In this document: one piece after another, positions 8,609 through 17,448 of the stretch
How positions within the stretch are numbered: the stretch's first letter is position 1
Layout of the letters: each line of letters begins with the position of its first letter
NCBI GenBank assembly: GCA_022842065.1
Contig: JALHQH010000037.1
Span: 54,935 to 118,934, forward strand
Direction of reading: 5' to 3'
Source: Caldilineaceae bacterium
GTDB taxonomy: Bacteria > Chloroflexota > Anaerolineae > Caldilineales > Caldilineaceae
DNA length: 64,000 bases
The notes under the pieces: generated by a model
Told to the model about the DNA's origin: nothing
What the model saw: only the letters and a program-made list of their open reading frames with translations
The model's database searches: none
Position numbers and translations under genes: made by a program

Positions 8609-8962
8609 TATAGGTCAGTTCGCGCTGAATACAGTCAAACCAGCAGAAGCGGGTGGGCGGGGCCTACCGCCCTGGCCACCGCCAACTGAAAATTTCGTCC
8701 GTGCTCGTCATCTTTGCCTTTACAGCCAGCAGCACGATTTGGTGGGATGTTGGTGGCTTGGTTAATATTCTAGTGGCCGCCGCCGTGCAGGTTGTAGTGC
8801 TGCGGGTTGTTGTGCCGTGAGTGCGTCGCCGGACAGGTGCGCTCGGGACCAAATCACCGGCTGCGGATATAAATTAGCAGTAAGATGCCGGCAAATCGGC
8901 GTCAATGGCTTGACGCACAAGCGTGGTGCTTGTGCAATTGTGACACCATAAAGGGAAGATCT
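8609..8962. other. 354-bp gap with no convincing gene
   Basis: Between the tri-haem cytochrome and the LPxTG-type protein there is GC-rich DNA with no clear promoter. A 55-codon GTG frame (8653-8820, plus strand) reads as one hydrophobic segment but has no ribosome binding site and no recognised homologue, so it is not called. Confidence 0.5.
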
Positions 8963-9739
8963 ATGTTAAATCGACAAACCTTAGCGCGATTGGGGTTGGC
9001 AGCGTTGGCGCTCTGCTTTTTCACCACAGCAGCCTTTGCACAAGAAGAGAGCGCGCGCTTATTATCAGGACCCAACCTTGGCAGCGCCCAAGCGGAGACC
9101 CTACTCCAACAAGCAACCCCCGAACCCACCCCCACAACGGTAGACCCATCAACGCCCACACCCGCTGAGACTCCAACCGAAACGCCGACCGGTAAGCCAA
9201 CCGAAGAAGAACCCACGCCACCGGCTGAGACCCCAACCGAAACACCGACCGGCAAGCCAACCGAAGAAGAACCCACGCCGCCCGCCACACCAACCGGTAA
9301 GCCGACCGAAGAGGAACCCACACCGCCCGCGACCCCAACCGGCAAACCGACCGAAGAGGAACCCACACCACCGGCTGATACACCAACCGCCACACCAACG
9401 CCGCTGGTAGAGACACCGACCCCAGCAGAGACGCCAACCGCTACGATGACGGAGGACGCACCAAGACCGACCGACCGCCCAACCGAGACGCGACCACCTG
9501 TCGTCGATGAGCCGGAGCCAGTAGCGACAGCAACCTCAACCGCACCGGCGACCCCGACCGTCGTCACCGCCGTGCCGACCATGACAGCCACAGCGCTCCC
9601 GCCCCCGACACCGGCCCAATTACCAGTCACTGGTAGCCGAGGGACCGGCTCACCCCTAATGTGGTTTTTGGCTGGGCTGACGCTCTTGGGCTTGCTTGGT
9701 AGCGACTATCTCTGGCGACGAAGCAGTCGAAAGCAGTAG
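8963..9739 (+). CDS. Secreted Thr/Pro-rich protein with LPxTG-type wall-sorting signal
   Basis: The protein has 258 residues. ATG 8963 follows AGGGAAG; an upstream ATG (8885) would put 26 residues before the signal peptide. The signal peptide ends AAFA before QEE. Residues about 45-210 are low-complexity Thr/Pro/Glu with repeated TGKPTEEEPTPP units. The C-terminus has LPVTGS, a hydrophobic stretch and a basic tail RRSSRKQ, the three parts of a sortase substrate. It is probably fixed to the cell surface as a stalk or spacer. No sortase gene is in the window, and no catalytic domain is visible. It may belong functionally to the redox island upstream, but nothing proves this. Confidence 0.8.
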   Translation: MLNRQTLARLGLAALALCFFTTAAFAQEESARLLSGPNLGSAQAETLLQQATPEPTPTTVDPSTPTPAETPTETPTGKPTEEEPTPPAETPTETPTGKPTEEEPTPPATPTGKPTEEEPTPPATPTGKPTEEEPTPPADTPTATPTPLVETPTPAETPTATMTEDAPRPTDRPTETRPPVVDEPEPVATATSTAPATPTVVTAVPTMTATALPPPTPAQLPVTGSRGTGSPLMWFLAGLTLLGLLGSDYLWRRSSRKQ

Positions 9740-9769
9740 GTGCCATCGCCACGATCAGTTCAGTAAAAA

Positions 9770-9835
9770 AGGTGACAGTCACTGTCCGCAGTATTTACTG
9801 TCCGGCATAACCACGGCGGGTAGTAACTGTCACCT
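9770..9835. repeat. Dispersed repeat with GGTGACAGT arms
   Basis: Arms at 9770-9783 and 9822-9835 are inverted copies with one mismatch. The arm sequence resembles the palindrome at 41482-41546, so both belong to one family. It lies 30 bases after the LPxTG gene stop and may act as its terminator. Confidence 0.65.
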
Positions 9836-9903
9836 GGCTACGAAAATTGGGGTCATAGCGTCATGCAGGCGAGTACACTGTCAGCGAAATTTTGCCAGTT
9901 TAC

Positions 9904-10004
9904 ATTGTCATCCCGCGCCCAGCAGGCTCCCGGCAGTACCGCCGAGGCATCTCGGTCTGGCGCGATGGAGATGCCTCACCCAAAAACCGGTCCGGAATGA
10001 CAAT
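9904..10004. repeat. Dispersed palindrome of the TGTCATCC/GGAATGACA type
   Basis: Outer arms ATTGTCATCC and GGAATGACAAT enclose a perfect internal pair GAGGCATCTC/GAGATGCCTC. Repeats with this layout are widespread intergenic elements in bacteria. No coding function is seen. Confidence 0.65.
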
Positions 10005-10016
10005 TCTGCTACTTTA

Positions 10017-10163
10017 TACTCAAATCAGAATGAGACCCCTAGTTTCGGTCAGCGTGCGTCGCACTGACCAAAGAATCTAGCGGACTGGAAACAGTTGGCG
10101 GTCAGTGCGACGCACGCGATCCCGTTAGCCAGCAAAACTCCGATTCTCAACTTGACTTCAGTA
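10017..10163 (+). mobile_element. 147-bp MITE, copy 1 (TA target duplication)
   Basis: The element is bounded by TACTCAA and TTCAGTA ends (imperfect terminal inverted repeats) and flanked on both sides by TA (10015-10016 and 10164-10165). Internally it has a long inverted pair around GTGCGTCGCACTGACC. A copy on the opposite strand at 42282-42428 differs at only about four positions. There is no open frame for a transposase; TA duplication suggests it was moved by an IS630/Tc1-type enzyme encoded elsewhere. Confidence 0.85.
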
Positions 10164-10203
10164 TAGAATTCGGATTAGTCACGGAGTGACGGCAGATGAT
10201 AGC

Positions 10204-10221
10204 CGAGGGTTTTAACCCTCG
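10204..10221 (-). terminator. Hairpin downstream of the GNAT gene
   Basis: Eight-base arms (CGAGGGTT and its complement) with a two-base loop lie 25 bases past the GNAT stop. The surrounding CACGGAGTGACGGCAGA segment is shared with the repeat at 29352-29506, so this is a terminator carried by a dispersed repeat. Confidence 0.5.
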
Positions 10222-10245
10222 AATCGGGCTGATGGTGAGGAAAAA

Positions 10246-10704
10246 TTACCCCAACACCAACCGCATCTCTTCTTCATCGTCAAGCGCCGCTCCCGTCTTG
10301 ACAAAGCCCAGGCTCGTATAAAGCCGTAGCGCAATCGTATTCTGAGGGTGGACGGTGAGCAGCAGATCCGAACATTCGGGGTGATGTTTGCCCAGCCAGG
10401 TGATAAAGTGGCGGATGGTAGCGCGGCCATACCCTTTGCCCTGGTGACGGTGGTCGATCAATAGGCCGCCGAGGTAACAAAAGGTGGTGTCATAGAGCAA
10501 ATGCACATAGCTGTAGAAACCAACCGGCACGCGGTCAACCAGCACCAGGAAGGGATCATAACAAAAATCATTTGGTTCGATGTAGGCTTTGGCAAGGGAA
10601 AGGGCAACAGAGGGCGTGAACTCACGCTGGTGGGGCAAAACGTCGAGGTCAAGCGCAGCCAGCCAATTTTCAGCAGTGACTGGCTGCGCAATTAGGTTAA
10701 GCAT
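10246..10704 (-). CDS. GNAT family N-acetyltransferase
   Basis: The protein has 152 residues. The start is the ATG at 10704, seven bases after the ychF stop, so the two genes are co-transcribed; an upstream ATG (10758) would overlap ychF out of frame. The acetyl-CoA site is seen in IDHRHQGKGYGRATI, matching the family's (Q/R)-x-x-G-x-(G/A) loop, and the C-terminal block NTIALRLYTSLGF is the usual last strand and helix. The acceptor substrate cannot be told from sequence. Confidence 0.85.
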   Translation of the reverse strand: MLNLIAQPVTAENWLAALDLDVLPHQREFTPSVALSLAKAYIEPNDFCYDPFLVLVDRVPVGFYSYVHLLYDTTFCYLGGLLIDHRHQGKGYGRATIRHFITWLGKHHPECSDLLLTVHPQNTIALRLYTSLGFVKTGAALDDEEEMRLVLG

Positions 10705-10711
10705 CGGACGA

Positions 10712-11812
10712 TTACACGTTAAAGCGGAAGTGCATGACATCGCCATCCTGCACCACATACTCTTTGCCTTCGACGCGCATGGCCCCGGCAGCTTTCACGG
10801 CGCTCTCGGTGCCATATTGGACATAGGCAGCAAAGGGGATCACCTCGGCGCGGATGAAGCCGCGCTCAAAGTCGGTGTGGATCACGCCAGCCGCCTGCGG
10901 TGCTTTGAAGCCGCGAGGAATCGTCCAAGCTCGCACCTCTTTGGGGCCAGCGGTAAAGTAGTTGATCAACCCCAGCGCATCAAACCCTTTGCGGATCACC
11001 TGGCCGAGACCACTCTCTTCCACACCCAACGAGCTGAGAAACTCCTGGCGTTCGTCATCGCTCAGCCCGGCCATCTCTTCTTCCAACTTGGCGCAGATCT
11101 TGACCACTTCGGCATTCTGTTCAGTAGCCAGCGCGCGCACAGAACGCACATAGTCGTTGTCTTCGGTGAGATGCTCTTCATCCACATTGGCGGCGTAGAT
11201 CACCGTCTTGCCGGTGAGGAAACGCATCTCATTGTTGAGCGCGCGAAACGCTTCGCTTTCGCGGTCGGGGTGGGCGGCGACTGGTTTGCCGGTCTCCAAC
11301 ATTGTCTTCAACTCGTTGGCAATATCGAGCACCGGCTGGAGCTTTTTATCACCCTTCACCAGGCGATTCAGCCGGTCGATCTTGCCTTCAAGCTGTTGCA
11401 GGTCGGCCAGCATCAGCTCGGTGTTGATCACCTCGATGTCATCGCGCGGGTCGATGGCCCCGGAAACATGAATGACATTGTCATCATCAAAGCAGCGCAC
11501 CACATGCACAATCGCCGAGGTCTCGCGAATGTTGGCGAGAAATTGGTTACCCAGCCCTTCGCCCAAGCTGGCCCCTTTGACCAGCCCAGCAATGTCAAAG
11601 AATTCGACAGTGGCGTTGAGTACCCGCTCCGGTTTCGCCAGTTCGGCCAGTTTGTCAATGCGCGCATCGGGCAGCGGCACAATCGCCTTGTTCGGTTCGA
11701 TGGTGCAGAAGGGATAGTTTGCTGCTTCTGCGTTTTGAGTTTTTGTCAGGGCATTAAAAGTGGTGCTCTTGCCTACATTGGGCAATCCCACAATGCCGAT
11801 ACCTAGTGCCAT
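10712..11812 (-). CDS. ychF: Ribosome-associated Obg-family ATPase/GTPase YchF
   Basis: The protein has 366 residues, the usual size for YchF/OLA1. The P-loop GLPNVGKST (9-17), DIAGLVKGAS (switch II) and the short ANVDE in place of a classical NKxD motif fit YchF, which prefers ATP. The C-terminal TGS domain is seen in FTAGPKEVRAWTIPRG and IHTDFERGFIRAEV. The protein acts in the cytoplasm with ribosomes and in stress responses. The GNAT gene follows in the same transcription unit. Confidence 0.96.
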   Translation of the reverse strand: MALGIGIVGLPNVGKSTTFNALTKTQNAEAANYPFCTIEPNKAIVPLPDARIDKLAELAKPERVLNATVEFFDIAGLVKGASLGEGLGNQFLANIRETSAIVHVVRCFDDDNVIHVSGAIDPRDDIEVINTELMLADLQQLEGKIDRLNRLVKGDKKLQPVLDIANELKTMLETGKPVAAHPDRESEAFRALNNEMRFLTGKTVIYAANVDEEHLTEDNDYVRSVRALATEQNAEVVKICAKLEEEMAGLSDDERQEFLSSLGVEESGLGQVIRKGFDALGLINYFTAGPKEVRAWTIPRGFKAPQAAGVIHTDFERGFIRAEVIPFAAYVQYGTESAVKAAGAMRVEGKEYVVQDGDVMHFRFNV

Positions 11813-11862
11813 AATATTTTTTGAATTCTGAATAGTTAACGGTTAATGAATGATTTGTGCTG

Positions 11863-11965
11863 CGTGAAACGTGAAACGTGAAACGTGAAACGTGAAACGT
11901 GAAACGTGGAGTTCGACAAGCTCACTGTACGAATTACGTTTTACGTTTTACGTTTCACGTTTTAC
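11863..11965. repeat. Tandem 7-bp repeats (CGTGAAA) and inverted counterpart
   Basis: Six exact CGTGAAA units (11863-11904) are followed, after a spacer containing TTCGACAAGCTCA, by three units of the complementary ACGTTTT type (11936-11965). The whole can fold as one long hairpin between the ychF promoter side and the epimerase stop. The units are too short and have no spacers, so this is not a CRISPR. Confidence 0.8.
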
Positions 11966-13065
11966 TAAAAGAACCACTTGGCGATCGAGAGTGCGCCCTG
12001 TTTCCAGGGGACACGATGCGAGACGCCACTTTGGCCTTCAAATTCGTGCATATGATCCAGATACCACTGGTAATTACGGATCAGGGCATCCTTATTAGAA
12101 TATTTGGGTTTGTAGCCCAGTACCCGTTCCGCCTTCTCAATCGAGACAAAGGAATCCTCGGTGACGGTTTCGTAGACCCAGCGATAGAGCGGCGAGAGGT
12201 TGAGTCTCTCCAGCACGCGCAGCGTCCAGATCATGGGTGCGGCGGGCAAAGGGACCATCTTTTTACCAAAGCCGGCATAGTCGAGCACCGCCTGGTAATC
12301 CTCTTTGAGCGTGGTGAACTGTTTGGCACCGATATTAAAGACATCGTTGACAATCGCACAGTCACCAGTCAGGGCGAGATAGATCGCATCGCAGAGATCC
12401 TCAACATCGAGCAGTTGATAGCGGTTGTTGCCGCTGCCCAAGACGGGAAAACGTTTACCATCTTTGGCCCAGTCGTAGAAGAGGGCAAAGACGCCCAACC
12501 GTTCCGGCCCAACAAAGGATTTGGGGCGAATGATCGGGATGCACATGCCCTTGGCGCGGAATTCCTGACAAATCTCTTCCGCTTTCACTTTGGCTTCGCC
12601 ATAAGGGCCAACACCCTCCAGCTTGTCATCTTCGAGCAATGGATGGTGATCCGGGATGCCATAAACGGCGGTTGACGAGACATGGACCACCCGTTGAATG
12701 CCCGCATCATAGGCCGCCTGCAAGACGTTACGAATGCCATCTATATCGGTCGAGTAGATATCCTTGGCGGAATAGAGAGGCAGCGCCGCCGCGGTGTGAA
12801 TCACGGCATCGACGTCGCGCATCGCGCTGATCAAATCGGTCATGCTGCGAATATCGCCCTTGCGCTCGGTAATCTGGTCGCGCTCGGGATAGGTGAAATC
12901 CGCAATGTCGAGGGTAACCACCTTATGACCGCGCGCAAGCAAATGGCGCACCAGGTTGATGCCCAAAAAACCGGCCCCACCGGTCACCAATATCGTCTGC
13001 ACCGCTTGGGCCGCCGCTGGGGTCATTGCCGGCTCTTGGGTGGTTGTTACAGTTGCACTTTGCAC
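11965..13065 (-). CDS. NAD-dependent epimerase/dehydratase (extended SDR)
   Basis: The protein has 366 residues. The GTG start at 13065 is preceded by AGGAG; the first 20 residues are a short low-complexity leader. The NAD-binding GGAGFLG lies at 29-35, the catalytic Ser at 131 in HVSSTAVYG, and Tyr155/Lys159 in YGEAK form the active site. RPKSFVGPERLG and the C-terminal DYAGFGKK region resemble 3-beta-hydroxysteroid or sugar-nucleotide 4-epimerase members. It may act on a nucleotide sugar or a lipid-linked substrate; neighbours do not decide this. Confidence 0.87.
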   Translation of the reverse strand: MQSATVTTTQEPAMTPAAAQAVQTILVTGGAGFLGINLVRHLLARGHKVVTLDIADFTYPERDQITERKGDIRSMTDLISAMRDVDAVIHTAAALPLYSAKDIYSTDIDGIRNVLQAAYDAGIQRVVHVSSTAVYGIPDHHPLLEDDKLEGVGPYGEAKVKAEEICQEFRAKGMCIPIIRPKSFVGPERLGVFALFYDWAKDGKRFPVLGSGNNRYQLLDVEDLCDAIYLALTGDCAIVNDVFNIGAKQFTTLKEDYQAVLDYAGFGKKMVPLPAAPMIWTLRVLERLNLSPLYRWVYETVTEDSFVSIEKAERVLGYKPKYSNKDALIRNYQWYLDHMHEFEGQSGVSHRVPWKQGALSIAKWFF

Positions 13066-13111
13066 CGTTTTACTCCTACAAATTTCATCGTTGTGACAAA
13101 CATACTATACA

Positions 13112-13177
13112 GTTTGCTTGCGTTCCGCGTCGTCGGCCATGATAGTTCATGGCCGACGACGCGGAACGCAAGCAAAC
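13112..13177. repeat. Long perfect inverted repeat between Nudix and epimerase genes
   Basis: Arms of 29 bases (13112-13140 and 13149-13177) are perfectly complementary around an eight-base loop. It lies past the Nudix stop and before the epimerase start on the same strand, so it may end the Nudix transcript. Part of the arm (CTTCCGCGTCGTCG-like) recurs near 49230. Confidence 0.8.
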
Positions 13178-13186
13178 CACCAATCA

Positions 13187-13711
13187 CTACAACAATTGCC
13201 GTTGCCATTGCGCCAACAGCGTATGCGTTGATTCAAAAGCCAGCGCAGCAGGCAGACGGTCGGGCGTGAACCAGCCGGCGGCACAGGCGTCATCATCACA
13301 GGTGAGCGTCAGGGCCGCCGTGGGATGCGCATGATAGGCCAACACAATGCCGTTACTTGGCAGCTGGCTGGTAACCATCGGGAAGATCGTTAACAACGTC
13401 TGGATCTCCACCTGCAGGCCAACTTCTTCCAACAGTTCGCGCTGGAGGGCCGCCTCCGGCATCTCCCCGGCGTCCATATAACCGCCCGGCAGTGCCCACA
13501 AGCCTTTCCCCGGATCAATGCCCCGTTGGATCAGCAGCACCTCGCGGTCATGGTTACGGTCATGGGTAACGAGCCCAATCACAGCCACCTTGGGATCCAA
13601 AAAATGGACAAAGCCACATTGCGGGCAAACCGGGCGCAGTTGGCTGTAGCGTTCGCGCGGCTCGAGCTTGGTGGCGCAATAGGGACAATAAATATAATTG
13701 GGTCGACTCAT
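13187..13711 (-). CDS. Nudix hydrolase with N-terminal zinc ribbon
   Basis: The protein has 174 residues. Cys 9, 12, 29 and 32 form a zinc ribbon. The Nudix box runs from Gly77 to Leu99 with Glu83, Arg91, Glu92, Glu95 and Glu96 in place. This layout is like NudC-related or ADP-ribose/NADH pyrophosphatases. It hydrolyses a nucleoside diphosphate linked to another group in the cytoplasm. A paralogue with the same layout is at 31300-31797. Confidence 0.9.
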   Translation of the reverse strand: MSRPNYIYCPYCATKLEPRERYSQLRPVCPQCGFVHFLDPKVAVIGLVTHDRNHDREVLLIQRGIDPGKGLWALPGGYMDAGEMPEAALQRELLEEVGLQVEIQTLLTIFPMVTSQLPSNGIVLAYHAHPTAALTLTCDDDACAAGWFTPDRLPAALAFESTHTLLAQWQRQLL

Positions 13712-14291
13712 CGCTCTTGTTGATTTCGCTCTGTTTGAAAACTTCGCCCTTGCGCATACGTTTTCAAAGCAACCACACCCTTATACAACTTCAACATGCC
13801 ATTATACCCGCCTTTGCATAAAGCCGAAAAGCCGCAACATATTGAAATACGCTGCGGAGATGCAGAAACCGCGATGGGGCATCCGCTTGCGGTCACGCTG
13901 GGGCGACGGCAAGGGTCGGTTACCGCCTAGAGGCTGACCAGAAACACCAAATTTAACGCTAATCTCGATTAATGCATCTCGCATCTCAGCCACCATGTTT
14001 GCACTGGCGACAGCTTTACCATATGTAATGGGGCTATCCAATCGCACTGTGACCGGCACAGCGATTTGTGACTTCAGAAAGCAGGATCTATAATCGTCTG
14101 TGGCAAATTACACAAACCTTTTCGGTTCGCTCGTCAAATGAGCCACAAATATTACTCCTGTCGCCTGCGGGCGCAACCACAAACCTTGTGCACCACTTGA
14201 CGACTCAGCTGACCAACCACGCACCTTTTACCATAGTTTCCGATTTTATTTTATTTGCGGTTTATTTACCTGCATTCAAGGAGGCAGAGAC
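13712..14291. other. 580-bp gap upstream of sucC
   Basis: The gap separates the divergent Nudix and sucC genes and must hold their promoters. No clear -35/-10 pair was found. A minus-strand frame (13802-14059, 85 codons) has no ribosome binding site and no recognised family, so it is not called. Confidence 0.5.
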
Positions 14292-15434
14292 TTGAATCTC
14301 CACGAATATCAATCCAAACGGCTCTTCGCAAAGTATGGCATTCCCATTCCCAACGGCGAAGTTGCTACCACACCGGCCGAGGCCCGCACAATTGCCGAAC
14401 GGCTGGGGGGCACAGTCGTCATCAAGAGCCAGGTGCTCGTCGGCGGTCGTGGCAAGGCCGGCGGCATCAAGGTGGCCAAAAATGTCGATGACGCCGAAAA
14501 GCTCGCCGGGCAGATCCTGGGCATGGACATCAAAGGGCTGACGGTCAAAAAGGTGCTGGTCGACGAGGCCGCCGACATTAAAACAGAGATCTACTTGGGC
14601 GCAGTGCTTGATCGCGCCCAACGCCGCGTCATTCTGATGGCCAGCAGTGAAGGCGGCGTCGAGATTGAAGAAGTCGCCAAGGAGACCCCCGAAAAGATTA
14701 TCAAGGTGGCCGTGCATCCATTCTTAGGGCTGCGCGACTATCAGGCCCTCGAATTGGCCGAGGGGATCGGGCTACCCAAAGAGCACATGAACAGCTTTAT
14801 CAAGATCGCACGCGGTCTGTACCAAGCTTATGTGGAGAACGATGCGACCCTGGCCGAGATCAACCCGCTGGTGATCACCGGTGGCGGCAAGTTGGTGGCC
14901 CTTGACGGCAAGGTGTCGATCGACGACAGCGCCCTTTTCCGCCACGCCGATCTGGCTGCGTTGCGCGATCCAGATGCCGAAGATGCGTCTGAAGCGGAAG
15001 CGCGTGAACAGGGCCTTAACTACATCAATCTTGATGGCGAAATCGGCTGTATGGTCAACGGGGCCGGCCTGGCGATGGCCACGATGGACATTGTCAAGTT
15101 CTATGGCGGCAACCCGGCCAACTTCCTCGACGTGGGTGGTGGTGCGACGGCCGAGAAGGTGGAAGCCGCGCTGCGGGTGATCCTCAACGATCCGCGGGTC
15201 AAAGCGGTGCTGATCAACATCTTTGGTGGCATCACCCGCTGTGATGAAGTGGCGCGTGGGGTGCTTGCGGCGATCAACAGTCTTAATGTCACGGTACCTT
15301 TTGTGGTGCGCCTGGTCGGCACAAATGAAGAAGAAGGGCGTCGGATCTTGGCCGAAGCCAACATGATTACGGCGACCAGCCTGGCTGACGCTGCACAGAA
15401 AGCGGTCGCAGCCGCGCAAGGAGGGAACGCATGA
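14292..15434 (+). CDS. sucC: Succinyl-CoA synthetase, beta subunit
   Basis: The protein has 380 residues. The start is an unusual TTG at 14292, supported by AAGGAGG at 14277-14283 and by the family's conserved opening MNLHEYQ. The N-terminal ATP-grasp domain and the C-terminal CoA-ligase domain ([31 protein letters not shown]) are complete. With SucD it interconverts succinyl-CoA and succinate with nucleotide triphosphate formation in the TCA cycle. Its stop overlaps the sucD start by four bases, so translation is probably coupled. Confidence 0.97.
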   Translation: MNLHEYQSKRLFAKYGIPIPNGEVATTPAEARTIAERLGGTVVIKSQVLVGGRGKAGGIKVAKNVDDAEKLAGQILGMDIKGLTVKKVLVDEAADIKTEIYLGAVLDRAQRRVILMASSEGGVEIEEVAKETPEKIIKVAVHPFLGLRDYQALELAEGIGLPKEHMNSFIKIARGLYQAYVENDATLAEINPLVITGGGKLVALDGKVSIDDSALFRHADLAALRDPDAEDASEAEAREQGLNYINLDGEIGCMVNGAGLAMATMDIVKFYGGNPANFLDVGGGATAEKVEAALRVILNDPRVKAVLINIFGGITRCDEVARGVLAAINSLNVTVPFVVRLVGTNEEEGRRILAEANMITATSLADAAQKAVAAAQGGNA

Positions 15435-16306
15435 GCATTCTAGTGGATAAAAATACCCGCGTCGTCGTGCAGGGCATTACCGGCCGCCAGGGGATCTTTC
15501 ATACGGAACAGATGTTGGATTATGGCACGCAAGTGGTGGCCGGTGTGCGGCCAGGCAAAGGGGGCGAATGGGGCGTACGTAATGTACCGATCTTCGATAC
15601 CGTTAAAGATGCCGTCGAGGCCACCGGTGCGAATACGGCTTTTATCATTGTGCCCGAATCGACTGCCCCTGACGCGATCATCGAAGCAGCTGATGCAGGG
15701 ATTGACCTGATTGTCTGCATCACCGAAAATATTCCGGCGCTCGACATGGTCAAGGTACGCGCCTATCTTGACACGACAAACGCCCGGCTGCTTGGGCCCA
15801 ATTGCCCAGGATTAATTACCCCCGGCGAAGCCAAAGTGGGGATCATGGCCGGCCATATTCATACACCGGGCAATGTCGGCATTGTGAGCCGCTCGGGCAC
15901 CCTGACCTATGAAGTGGTCTATGCGCTGACTGCGCGCGGGATTGGCCAGAGCACTGCGGTCGGCATTGGTGGCGATCCCGTCAACGGCACTTCATTTATC
16001 GATGTGCTGCAAATGTTCGAAGAAGATCCCGCCACCGAACAGGTGATCCTGATCGGCGAAATTGGTGGCACAGACGAACAGAAGGCGGCGGCCTTTATTG
16101 CCGAAAATATGACTAAACCGGTCACCAGCTTTATTGCCGGCCAAACTGCGCCGCCAGGACGACGCATGGGCCATGCCGGGGCGATCATCTCGGGCGGCGA
16201 AGGCACAGCTGCCGAAAAGATGGATGCGTTACGCGCCGCCGGCGTTCAGATTGCTCGTCATCCGGATGAGATTGCCGAAATTGTGGCCCGCAATTTAAGC
16301 AAGTAA
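15431..16306 (+). CDS. sucD: Succinyl-CoA synthetase, alpha subunit
   Basis: The protein has 291 residues. It starts with ATGA overlapping the sucC stop. The CoA-binding Rossmann domain begins at residue 1 (VQGITGRQG), [10 protein letters not shown] follows, and the phosphohistidine loop is [10 protein letters not shown] with His248. All family landmarks are present and the length is normal. The enzyme forms the phosphoenzyme intermediate of the reaction shared with SucC. A long palindrome ends the operon. Confidence 0.97.
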   Translation: MSILVDKNTRVVVQGITGRQGIFHTEQMLDYGTQVVAGVRPGKGGEWGVRNVPIFDTVKDAVEATGANTAFIIVPESTAPDAIIEAADAGIDLIVCITENIPALDMVKVRAYLDTTNARLLGPNCPGLITPGEAKVGIMAGHIHTPGNVGIVSRSGTLTYEVVYALTARGIGQSTAVGIGGDPVNGTSFIDVLQMFEEDPATEQVILIGEIGGTDEQKAAAFIAENMTKPVTSFIAGQTAPPGRRMGHAGAIISGGEGTAAEKMDALRAAGVQIARHPDEIAEIVARNLSK

Positions 16307-16312
16307 GGACCC

Positions 16313-16368
16313 AATACTTACTGGAGAACAATTAATCATTAATGATTAATTGTTCTCCAGTAAGTATT
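16313..16368. terminator. Perfect 56-bp palindrome between sucD and the response regulator
   Basis: Two 28-base arms are perfectly complementary without a loop, with an AT-rich centre. It lies between two convergent genes and would work as a terminator in both directions. AT-rich pieces like its centre recur near 26550-26590. Confidence 0.75.
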
Positions 16369-16377
16369 AGTAGCTGT

Positions 16378-17076
16378 TTAATCACTGGCCATGCCTGCCG
16401 CAAACTCAGCGGTGGGCGGCAGCCAGCCGTTGTTGATGGCAGCCAATACCACTTCGGTGCGGCTGGTGACCTGCATTTTGGCAAAAATATTGCTCAGGTG
16501 GGTCTGCACGGTGCGCTCGGAAATTACCAACCGGCGCGCAATCTCTTTGTTACTGCAGCCCAACATCAGGGTGCGGATCACATCGAGTTCGCGGCGGGTC
16601 AGGTTATGCGGGGTGCGATGCTTCCGGGCACGCTTGAGTTTGCTGTTGTTGACTAGCACACGGTTGCTCCGCCCGTTGGCATCCCGGCTGGCCAGGGTGA
16701 CCGCATGGGAATGGGCAGCGTGGACAATCCGCACCAACTCAATCGCAGCCGATGATTTGACCACATAGCTATAGGCACCGGCCCGATGCATGGCCAACGC
16801 CGCATGATCTTCTTCAAGCGCAGAGAGGCCGATCACCTGGATCTTCGGCAGATAATGCTTCAGGCGCTTGGTGGCTTCAACACCCGACATCCCCTTCATC
16901 TGCACATCCATAATCACAATATCCGGCACAATCCCATTCTGGACTTGATGAAGCAGCGTCTCGCCACTGCCGGCCTCGCCAATGACTTGAATATCATTTT
17001 CCTGCTCCAGAATGGCACGCAAGCCCTGGCGCATCATCTCGTGATCATCAACTAACATTACTTGTATTACTGACAT
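16378..17076 (-). CDS. NarL/LuxR-family response regulator (orphan)
   Basis: The protein has 232 residues. The receiver domain has Asp10, Asp11, the phosphorylation site Asp57 in IMDVQM, Ser85 and Lys107. A Lys/Arg-rich linker leads to a LuxR-type HTH (residues about 158-215) with LTRRELDVIRTL and SNKEIARRLVISERTVQTHL. It should bind DNA as a phosphorylated dimer. No histidine kinase is next to it, so the signal is unknown. It is transcribed away from the large cyclase-domain protein, with which it shares a 370-bp control region. Confidence 0.93.
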   Translation of the reverse strand: MSVIQVMLVDDHEMMRQGLRAILEQENDIQVIGEAGSGETLLHQVQNGIVPDIVIMDVQMKGMSGVEATKRLKHYLPKIQVIGLSALEEDHAALAMHRAGAYSYVVKSSAAIELVRIVHAAHSHAVTLASRDANGRSNRVLVNNSKLKRARKHRTPHNLTRRELDVIRTLMLGCSNKEIARRLVISERTVQTHLSNIFAKMQVTSRTEVVLAAINNGWLPPTAEFAAGMASD

Positions 17077-17087
17077 AAGTCAAGGCT

Positions 17088-17112
17088 CCTTAAATATATT
17101 CCTTAAATATAT
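17088..17112 (-). promoter_or_regulatory. Direct repeat upstream of the response regulator
   Basis: TCCTTAAATATAT occurs twice back to back (13-base units sharing one base). It lies 12 bases upstream of the response regulator start. It could be a regulator-binding direct repeat or part of an AT-rich promoter; there is no proof. Confidence 0.35.
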
Positions 17113-17382
17113 AGGGTGATCGTTTCTCCGCTTACTACTATCTAATATTTTTGGTTGACTTTCAATAGTACCGTTGGCCCATTTCAACACAAATAAATCG
17201 CGCTGCATCGGCTAATTGTCTGGTTTCTGCTAGATTCAGCGCAGATTCCAACAGTTTGGACGGGGGGTACTACGCATCCTGTCCCCCAGTGAATGACACT
17301 ACTACATCCGCTCTGCAAGCATCCCTACAAACAGGACATTACGCCCGCCTGACTTGATCCAGCAATAGTCACCTGGATGCAC

Positions 17383-17411
17383 TTGGGTCTTTACGCCAAG
17401 CCACGTATAAT
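17383..17411 (+). promoter_or_regulatory. Sigma-70-type promoter of the cyclase/AAA/TPR gene
   Basis: TTGGGT (17383-17388) and a perfect TATAAT (17406-17411) are separated by 17 bases, placing the transcript start about 30 bases before the ATG at 17449. The 200 bases before it hold no gene. Confidence 0.55.
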
Positions 17412-17448
17412 CAGGGGTGACTGGATGGCAGGATGACAGGATGACAAG

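Noticed and set aside
8653..8820. 55-codon GTG frame encoding one hydrophobic segment
   Set aside because: No ribosome site, no recognised family, and length expected by chance in GC-rich DNA.
8902..9630. Minus-strand Gly/Val-rich frame opposite the LPxTG protein
   Set aside because: It is a shadow of the Thr/Pro repeats with no start signal.
10589..11806. Long plus-strand frame of 405 codons opposite ychF
   Set aside because: It is antisense to a fully conserved YchF protein and has no family features; it is open only because of codon bias.
11863..11965. CRISPR-like array
   Set aside because: Units are only seven bases, contiguous and without spacers, and no cas genes are present.
13802..14059. 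Minus-strand 85-codon frame upstream of sucC
   Set aside because: No ribosome site, and the translated sequence changes character midway; not separable from chance.
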